Under the pieces are notes generated by a model. The model was not told where the DNA came from and searched no databases. It saw nothing but the letters and a program-made list of their open reading frames with translations. From Corythucha ciliata (lineage: Eukaryota; Arthropoda; Insecta; Hemiptera; Tingidae), in contig CM075939.1 in NCBI GenBank assembly GCA_038030265.1, forward strand, positions 11,513,253-11,577,252: a stretch of DNA of 64,000 nt, read 5' to 3'. The position numbers and the translations under genes are program-made. Within the stretch, counting starts at the first letter, position 1; each line of letters starts with the position of its first letter. Below, piece by piece: positions 57,340 through 64,000 of the stretch.

Positions 57340-57958
57340 AGTGAAGAAAATCACTAATTCGCGGCACAAATTGAAAAAATCACCAAATAGCGCAGCCAAA
57401 ATTAAGAAAAAAGTTAATTTTCAGTTCAAATTAAGGAAAAGTGCTAATTCTCCGTTAAAAATGGAAAACATTGCTAATTTGCAGCTTAAATTGAGTCAAA
57501 CGCCAATTGTTGGCAAAAATTGACAAAACTCGGTAGGTAATGCATGGGTTGGGAACGCTACCACGCTGCTAAAATTTAGAAAAAGCGAAATTTCGCTGCT
57601 GAAATTGAGAAACATCACTAATTCTCGAATTAAGTGTCGTGAAATTTATAATTTAAAAATAATGATTTTTTGACAGAAATGGATGAATAGATGTAAATTT
57701 TTTGGTTTGAAAAAGGTTTGAACAAAAAAATTAACACTCATAATTTAAATTCGCACCTTCTGGAGGCACTTTTGTGACCAAAATTCAGAAAAACGGCAAA
57801 TTCATGCATGGCTATAGTATAATGTTAAAAAATACGCTAATTCACAGCTAGAACTGCCGTGAAGCAATAATCTGTACCTATAAAAGTTATATGAAATTGC
57901 TAATGCGGTGGTAAAATGAGAAAAACCGCTAATTTGCGGGTAATATTTAGAAAATAAA

Positions 57959-58584
57959 AACGCTGCGAATCATCAAACAATGCCTTATTATTTCGACTGT
58001 TTATGGGTTTATTATTCATGGATGTAGTCAAATCCGGCTTGAAATTACATGAAAATCGACACCCCACACTCCTATGATCCCAAATCCTTTGAAAATCCCC
58101 ATTTCGGACCCGCTTTTGGCCCATAAAACCCCGGGGAGTTATTTGATCGAACTGATCAGATGTTAGGACCAACAAGACCCCAAATGGAGTCTATGTGCGA
58201 AAGAACGAGTTTTATCGAGCAATCCTAGGGCAAGATTTGGCCCGGACGGCGGACGGACATTTTTTACTTCCATATTCCCGTAGGGAAGGAAGTTTGGTAA
58301 TGGCAAAAAAAAAAAAAAAAAAAAATTAGCTGACGCCAGATTCGTGTACCTGGACCCCGAAAAGGCCTAAATCTCGATTTTCAGTATGGCGTCTGTCGTC
58401 CGTCGCCCACTTTTTTCTAGGCAGATCTGGACGAGTGGTGGCTCAAAAGTTGTGTCTTCATCTCTAGATGAACAGATTTGGATTCTATGCACTTTGAAAC
58501 GTAAAACTACAAATTTTGAGGGGGGTAAAAAAATTTTTTGTGCGATACGATTACAAAGACTTATTATTGAGAAATAATAAGTCA
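57959..58584 (+). repeat. Dispersed repeat R1, long copy C
   Basis: Same as 16376-16806 but with about 180 extra bases after GGCGGACGGACATTTTT, including TTCCATATTCCCGTAGGGAA (itself an imperfect hairpin), an A-run and ATGGCGTCTGTCGTCCGTCG. It ends in the hairpin TTATTATTGAGAAATAATAA. Confidence 0.8.
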
Positions 58585-58597
58585 ATAAATCAGCCTG

Positions 58598-58695
58598 GGC
58601 CCTATTGCACAATGTTTTATTAGCTAATAATATAGCTAATATTAGCTAATAAAACAGCTGTGAAATTAGCTAATAAAACATTGTGCAATAGGGCC
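58598..58695. mobile_element. 98-bp MITE with 31-bp perfect TIRs
   Basis: GGCCCTATTGCACAATGTTT then TATTAGCTAAT at the left is mirrored exactly at the right. The centre repeats TTAGCTAATA, making nearly the whole element self-complementary. It sits between the two R1 copies. The target duplication is not clear. Confidence 0.92.
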
Positions 58696-58696
58696 A

Positions 58697-59256
58697 TGCC
58701 TTATTATTTCGACTGTTTATGGGTTTATTATTCATGGATGTAGTCAAATCCGGCTTGAAATTACATGAAAATCGACACCCCACACTCCTATGATCCCAAA
58801 TCCTTTGAAAATCCCCATTTCGGACCCGCTTTTGGCCCATAAAACCCCGGGGAGTTATTTGATCGAACTGATCAGATGTTAGGACCAACAAGACCCCAAA
58901 TGGAGTCTATGTGCGAAAGAACGAGTTTTATCGAGCAATCCTAGGGCAAGATATGGCCCGGACGGCGGACGGACATTTTTTACTTCCATATTCCCGTAGG
59001 GAAGGAAGTTTGGTAATGGCAAAAAAAAAAAAATTAGCTGACGCCAGATTCGTGTACCTGGACCCCAAAAAGGCCTAAATCTCGATTTTCAGTATGGCGT
59101 CTGTCGTCCGTCGTCCACTTTTTTCTCGGCAGATCTGGACTAGTGGTGGCTCAAAAGTTGTGTCTTCATCTCTAGATGTACAGATTTGGATTCTACGCAC
59201 TTTGAATCGTAAAACTACAAATTTTGAGGGGGTAAAAACATTTTTGTGCGAGAAAT
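58697..59256 (+). repeat. Dispersed repeat R1, long copy D
   Basis: Nearly identical to copy C from GCCTTATTATTTCGACTGTT onward, including the 180-base insert, with a few substitutions and a shorter A-run. The closing hairpin is shortened. Its closeness to copy C suggests a recent local duplication. Confidence 0.8.
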
Positions 59257-60570
59257 AATAAGTTAATAATCAGCCTGGTCAAAATTAAGAGAAAGGTTAA
59301 TTTTGAGCATAAAAAATGAGAAAATTGCTGATTTGCGACTAAAAATGGAAAAAATCGCCAATTTACAGTTAAAATTGCGCCAAACGCCAATTTTTGACTG
59401 AAATAGAGAAAATTCGCAAATTCACCGGTTTGAAACGCTACGACGCATCGCGGCGCTACAATTTTAAAAAAGCGCTAATTCGCGGTTGAAATTGAGAAAA
59501 ATTCCAATTTGCGCCGAAAACTGAATATACGCCAATTTGCGGGTTCTGAAGTCAACAAAGCGCCAATTTATGGCAATAGGTGAAGAAACCGCTAATTCGT
59601 GACTAAACTGAGAAAAATCGCTCATGCGTTGAGTATTGTTAACCAAAAAAATCCTAATTCGTGAAAAGTTCCCCTATTTTGCGCCTAATATTGAGGAAAA
59701 CACTTAAGAAAAACGTTAATTTCCAGCTAAAACTGAGAAAAGTGCTAACCCTCTGGTAAAAAAATTTTAAAAATCGGTAACATGCTGCTAAAATTGACGC
59801 CAAAACTCGTGGATAATTAAGAAACATCGCTCACGGGATAAAAACGATACTTTGCTGCTAAAGTTGAGAAAATGCACAAATTCTTGGCTATTTGAGGGGG
59901 TGGGGCAAAACCGCTAATCTACGGCTGAAATTGAGAAGAACGATACACTCGGCCCAAATTGAGAAAAGCGCTAATTTGCAGGTAGAGTCCAAAAATCGCC
60001 CTTAACTGAGAGATTGAGGCTGATACAAGGGTGTGCTGGCTGGCTGGAATGATGACTAAAATGTGAAATTACCCCCTTCACCTCACCCTTAAGAGATTTC
60101 AACCTGACCCCCCCCCCCATCCCGGACAAATTCCTACCTAAGCCACACTGATGGGCTACTCAATTCGAAAAAAATGTTCCAAGTTCTCGTATGGAATTTC
60201 GTTCCCGAACGGCGAGTTAGAATGATTAGATGAGCGAACATTGGGCCTTCCTTTTGGGTCAGGGCAACCGATTATTACTGTAGCATTGTGCGCCCTAAGA
60301 ACTCGTCTATTGGAAAATGTAAAGTTGCCTGACAGAAAACCCGGATAAAACCTTTTGAGGTAGATTTTTTTAGAATTTGTGGGTAGAGAGAATAGAGACT
60401 TTTGTGGTTGAAGGCTCTTGTGGTTAGATCATTTTGTGGTCGCCCCGTAAACACATTTCCATCGAATCGACATCGAATCAACGTCATTCACCGAGTCGAT
60501 GATCGATCAAAAATCGAGTCGACATCGCGTCAAAAAGGGATGCCGACAACGGGGCGAAAAAAGGTAATTC

Positions 60571-60970
60571 CATGGAGGTAGGAACAAGTGGAGGGAGTGA
60601 AACGCATTTTTCGTGAAGCCGGTCGCCATTACTACACACCATTTGTTATCAGGTCTCATCCAACAAAAACATTGACAATTTGATACTTGGGCCCGTATTC
60701 AGAAACCAACCTTAACCTTTACGTCTCCTTTAAGCGCTTCAAAACACATGACACATTTTAATAAACCATCACATTTTTCAACTCCTTTAGTTAAGGCTTT
60801 GTAAAGGTGGGTTTCTGAATACGGCCCTGATCTGTGAAAAAGTGATAAACTCCCCTCCCGTCCTCTCTATGTGAATGACAACAGTGGGAGTGTAATGGCG
60901 GAAAAACCGGCTTCACGTGTTTCCACATTAAAAAAGCCTTTCTCTCTCTCCACTTGTTCCTAACTCCATG
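60571..60970. mobile_element. 400-bp element with CATGGAG ends and 8-bp TSD, nested
   Basis: The TIRs are CATGGAGGTAGGAACAAGTG at the left and the inverse of CATGGAGTTAGGAACAAGTG at the right (23 bp, one mismatch). The duplication GGTAATTC is exact at 60563-60570 and 60971-60978, splitting the left arm of the larger element. An 8-bp TSD and CA..TG ends fit hAT or P-like elements. No coding. It contains a further MITE at 60689-60827. Confidence 0.88.
60689..60827. mobile_element. 139-bp MITE nested in the 400-bp element
   Basis: The ends GGGCCCGTATTCAGAAACCA and CACCTTTACAAAGCC-side inverse (GGGTTTCTGAATACGGCCC) form about 30-bp imperfect TIRs. The GGGCCGTATT end style resembles the second Harbinger's GGCCCGTATT. 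The target duplication is not preserved. Confidence 0.75.
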
Positions 60971-61225
60971 GGTAATTCTCTTCGAATGTTACCTTTTCTC
61001 GGGTCGTTCTATTCACACAAGTCCGAAAACAATCATCACACTCTTGTCACTAAAAACAAATTCTCCTAATAGTTGGTCTGCGAACAGCAATAGTGATGTG
61101 CTATATTTCATGCTCGACTATTTTGTGTTGTAATGTTGGCAACACAACTGACGTTTTTTTGATCTATTTCAATTTATTTACCTTTATTTTGGTAATTCAG
61201 TTGACTAATGATCACAATTGAGACA

Positions 61226-61284
61226 GGTTTGTAGAACCAAAGAATATTAAGCTAAAATTGTAGAACCAAAGAATATTAAGCTAA
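61226..61284 (+). repeat. 29-bp perfect duplication
   Basis: TTGTAGAACCAAAGAATATT followed by AAGCTAAAA occurs twice head-to-tail. Confidence 0.85.
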
Positions 61285-61309
61285 AACATGCGAGGCATCT
61301 GCGGTACAA

Positions 61310-62060
61310 AATTCAAGCTTCTGTTTTGCTTCCTAATCCAACAGCTACTCTAGTGCTTCAAATTTAGACTCTGGCTGACCAATAAACTTAATAAAGCAAG
61401 AATTTGCCCCGCTTTAAGGCTTGTACGTTGCACCAGAGTACCTCTCAAAAGCGACGAAATTAAGCCATTTTGAATGTTGTCCTCCGGCTGAGAACGCACG
61501 TCATTTTATTAATAGCTCCTCCGAATGCATCAAATTTAGACTCTGGAGCCAACCAATAAAGCAAGAACTTACCCCGCTTTAAGGCTTATAAGATCGTCCT
61601 CCGGCTGAAAATGATCGACGTTTAATTAATAGCTCCTCCAGTGCTTCAAATTTAGGTTCAGGCTGACTAATAAAACAAGAGTTTTCCTCACTTTGAGGCC
61701 GCTTTGAGGCTTGTAAGTTTCAACAGCGTACCTCTCAAAAGTGACGAAATTAATCCATTTTGACCGTTACATGTGATGAGGTGATATCCTCCGGCTGAGG
61801 CTTCAAATTAAGACTCCGGCTGACTAATAAAACAAGATTTTGCCCCGCTTTAAGGCTTGTAAGTTGCACCAGTGTACGTCTCAAAAGTGACGAAATTAAT
61901 CCGTTTTGACCCTTACTGGTGGTGAGGTGATGTCCTTGGGCTGAGGCTTCAAATAAAGACTCTGACTGACCAATAAAGCAAGAATTTGCCCCGCTTTAAG
62001 GCTTGTAAGTTCCACCAGAGTACCTCTCAAAAGTGACGAAACTATGCCATTTTTCCCAGG
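61310..62060 (+). repeat. Five-copy degenerate tandem repeat inside the long-TIR element
   Basis: The landmarks GCTTCAAATTTAGACTCTGG, CTGACCAATAAAGCAAG and TTGCCCCGCTTTAAGGCTTG recur at about 61348, 61526, 61640, 61797 and 61945. CCTCTCAAAAGTGACGAAAT follows each in most copies. The unit length varies from about 110 to 175 bp by deletions. No coding. Confidence 0.85.
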
Positions 62061-62940
62061 TGGCATGTCGCAAATGAACCTAAATGCGACCAATTGTGCT
62101 AGTTAGGTGACCTTCCCGGTGGTCTCCAGCAGCCCGGTTACATCGGACGTCCGGGGACTTTTAGTATGTTTACCTCCCAACTACCCCAAAGAAAGCGGAA
62201 AATAAAAAAACACTAAGCCGACCACGTCGTCTACACTCGTTTTTCATCATTCATTGACTGGACTAATTTTTAAAGGTGTTTGTTTTACAATAAAACAAGT
62301 TTCATGGCATAAATTTCATTTATACCTACGATACGAAATCTGTTCAAACTTATAATTATGTACATAATGAAGTTTGAGTGGGTGATCTTATGAAAAGCGA
62401 TGTTCTGTAAAGGAATTTTTAGTACGGAGGATCATTCGTCAACTGAATTACCAAAATAAAGGTAAATAAATTGAAATTGATGAAAGAAACGTTAGTTGAG
62501 TTGCCAACATTACAACACAAAATAGTCGAGAATGAAATATGGCGCATCACTATTGCTGTTCGCAGACCAACTATTAGGAGAATTTGTTTTTAGTGACAAG
62601 AGTGTGATGATTGTTTTCGGACTTGTGTAGAGGGAACGACCCGAGAAAAGGTAAGAGTCGAAGAGAATTACCTTTTTTCGCCCGGATGTCGTCCACTCGT
62701 CAAAAATGTCCCCCGATTCTACGTCGATGGGTCGAACAACGAACAAATTAAATAAAATGAATAAAAATTTATTCGGGATTCGAACCCAGACACTTTGCAT
62801 TGGTATATTAGGAGCTGTACCACTTAGCACTTTGAGCTATTGTAACATTTATAACCGATCTGGCAATTTACGTAATCTCAAAAACATTAGTTTTAGGAAG
62901 CTTAATATAGTATTGGCGATTGTAGCTATCACTAGCGGCG

Positions 62941-63147
62941 CTAGTGTCGTGTGTTAATGAAACTGGTACTCCCTACATTTATGTTAAATGATAACAAGTT
63001 TTGTGTTTTTTTACATTGTTGTTTCGTGGTCAACGTCCGTAACATAATAGGAAAAAAGTAGTCAGTTGGCCTAAAGTGACGAGAACAGAAGAGCGTGGTT
63101 TCTGATACATTTATACCAAAGTCATGTAGAAAAACAAGTTGTCTCAC
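62941..63147 (-). other. Possible THAP-type zinc-finger fragment
   Basis: The minus-strand open frame of 68 codons includes FCSRHFRPTDYFF. The C-x2-H-F spacing followed by an aromatic is the second half of a THAP zinc finger. The first half (C-x-x-C) is not present upstream in frame, so this would be a single exon or a fragment. THAP domains are common in P-type and other transposases. The segment near 63110-63150 also has an inverted copy at 63930-63980. Confidence 0.3.
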
Positions 63148-63980
63148 TGAAAGAAAAAAGTGACTCCAAACGTGAGTTTGAAATTTTTATCCCGTCAGAG
63201 TGCACCACTGGTCCTATTTGACGGGCTAGCACACCGGAAATGCATGGGACAACTTATACTTTTCTCACATTAAAAATTTGTGTAATTGCATTTTGAGCTA
63301 TTTATTTGCGCAAATAAGCTTCTGTCATCGAGACTGCAAAGGAATAATTTGTTTACTCATGTTTATACTAATTTATTTCAATTATAAAAGCCACCCAGAG
63401 GCCAGATTTACGTTGGTTTCGAACGAAACTGCATTTGGTCGGCAAATAAATGTATTGAGTAAATAATTATGAATGAATTGAAGCAATGTATTAAAGCAAT
63501 TAATAAGCCATTTTATTTCATCTCGGGTGGAACCAATTTTCGGACTGCATGCCCGGCAATTTTGTTACTATTTATCAGCTTTAGGCCCGAGTCTTCCTAA
63601 TTGGAAACTTGCACATTTTAAGAAAATGGCTCTCTTACAATACTATTGTACACAGTCGGATTTTATTCAGCGAATTTTAAAAATTTTGAGTGGGGTTTGA
63701 CAAGTCGCAAATTATACTCACGGTGCGGGGAGAGGGGTGTAAGACGAGTTTTCTGGAAGGCAATTTTTCTTGCTTCAGTAAACGAATAATTTCTTTAATT
63801 AATTATTTATTAATAACACTACTAATCACACAACTCAAAACACAGCTACAAAATGGATAAGCTATATCAAATAGGGACCACCGCGCTGCTAACGGGAGCA
63901 AAAATGATAACTCAGGTTTAGCTTCAGTCCGCCTTCTAGTAAGTGAGACAACTTGTTTTTCTACATGACTTTGATTTATA
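63110..63980. repeat. Inverted pair of ~40-bp segments
   Basis: CAAAGTCATGTAGAAAAACA then AGTTGTCTCACT at 63116-63147 recurs inverted near 63938-63972. The two could be the ends of an unrecognised ~860-bp element. The 63605-63785 stretch between them matches part of dispersed repeat R2. Confidence 0.55.
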
Positions 63981-64000
63981 CTCAAACGTCAAGCAAGCTC

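Larger units (their letters stand above)
57340..60150 (+). mobile_element. Satellite-bearing hAT-like element, 5'-incomplete, with insertions
   Basis: Minisatellite starting within a unit at 57340, so the left terminus is missing. The right terminus, ATTCCTACCTAAGCCACACTG, ends at 60150. The block is interrupted at about 57959 by repeat R1 (two copies, 57959-58584 and 58697-59256) with a small MITE between them, and resumes at 59265 (AATCAGCCTGGTCAAAATTA), where the uninterrupted copies have AAAATAATCAGCCTGGTC. No TSD could be paired. Confidence 0.8.
60546..62692. mobile_element. Element with ~260-bp inverted repeats and internal tandem repeats
   Basis: The left arm (60546-61213, after removing a 400-bp insert) and the right arm (62430-62692) are inverted copies of about 260 bp, from GGGCGAAAAAAGGTAATTC inward to GTCAACTGAATTACC / GGTAATTCAGTTGAC. 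The centre carries the tandem repeats at 61310-62060 and no protein gene. The inverted similarity may reach further out, in weaker form. It resembles foldback-type or large non-autonomous TIR elements. The outer target duplication was not resolved. Confidence 0.8.

Overview
The window looks like eukaryotic nuclear DNA, most probably from an arthropod. It has GT-AG introns, one multi-exon animal-type protease gene, Jockey-like non-LTR retrotransposons, Ty3/gypsy fragments, PIF/Harbinger and hAT-like DNA transposons, and many small inverted-repeat elements. I cannot name the species. The one clear host gene is on the minus strand: an M13 zinc metallopeptidase of the neprilysin / endothelin-converting-enzyme family. 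I could assemble it as 14 coding exons from 43899 down to 29867 (775 codons, all splice phases consistent). Its catalytic exons are packed with introns of 55-92 bp, while its first two introns (6.5 kb and 4.1 kb) are filled with transposon debris.

Layout. 61-2915: a whole PIF/Harbinger transposon with perfect 44-bp terminal inverted repeats (TIRs), TTA target duplications (TSDs), a DDE transposase (one apparent frameshift) and a divergent MADF-domain protein. 2990-5350: a 5'-truncated Jockey-like LINE. 5706-6900: about four copies of a 296-bp tandem repeat. 7130-7933: degenerate repeats. 10211-20572: a stack of nested transposons, the outermost closed by an 8-bp TSD about 10.3 kb apart. It holds a second hAT-like element (10771-14520, own 8-bp TSD), a GGATATC-rich element, and a second, decayed Harbinger (14814-18327). 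21860-27690: a nearly full-length Jockey-like LINE with ORF1 and ORF2, broken by frameshifts and by an inserted gypsy integrase fragment. 29867-43899: the neprilysin gene, whose introns carry a gypsy reverse transcriptase fragment, satellite-bearing hAT-like elements and a 249-bp inverted-repeat element enclosing a tRNA-Thr-like gene. 46709-51041: a hAT-type element with 8-bp TSD into which a satellite-bearing element (48209-50229, own TSD) has jumped. 51984-54073: another copy of that element. 57340-60150: a further copy, disrupted by other repeats. 60546-62692: a long-inverted-repeat element with internal tandem repeats and a nested 400-bp element.

The most unusual material is a family of non-autonomous DNA transposons of about 2 kb. 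Their ends are hAT-like (CAG-GGCGTAGGTA, 8-bp TSD) and their interior is almost entirely a degenerate ~30-bp minisatellite (GCTAATTCGCGGCTAAAATT plus an A-rich half). At least three copies can be closed exactly by their TSDs, and several more are partial. The window therefore shows a satellite being carried and spread by cut-and-paste ends. All coordinates were read by eye. No alignment or database search was run.
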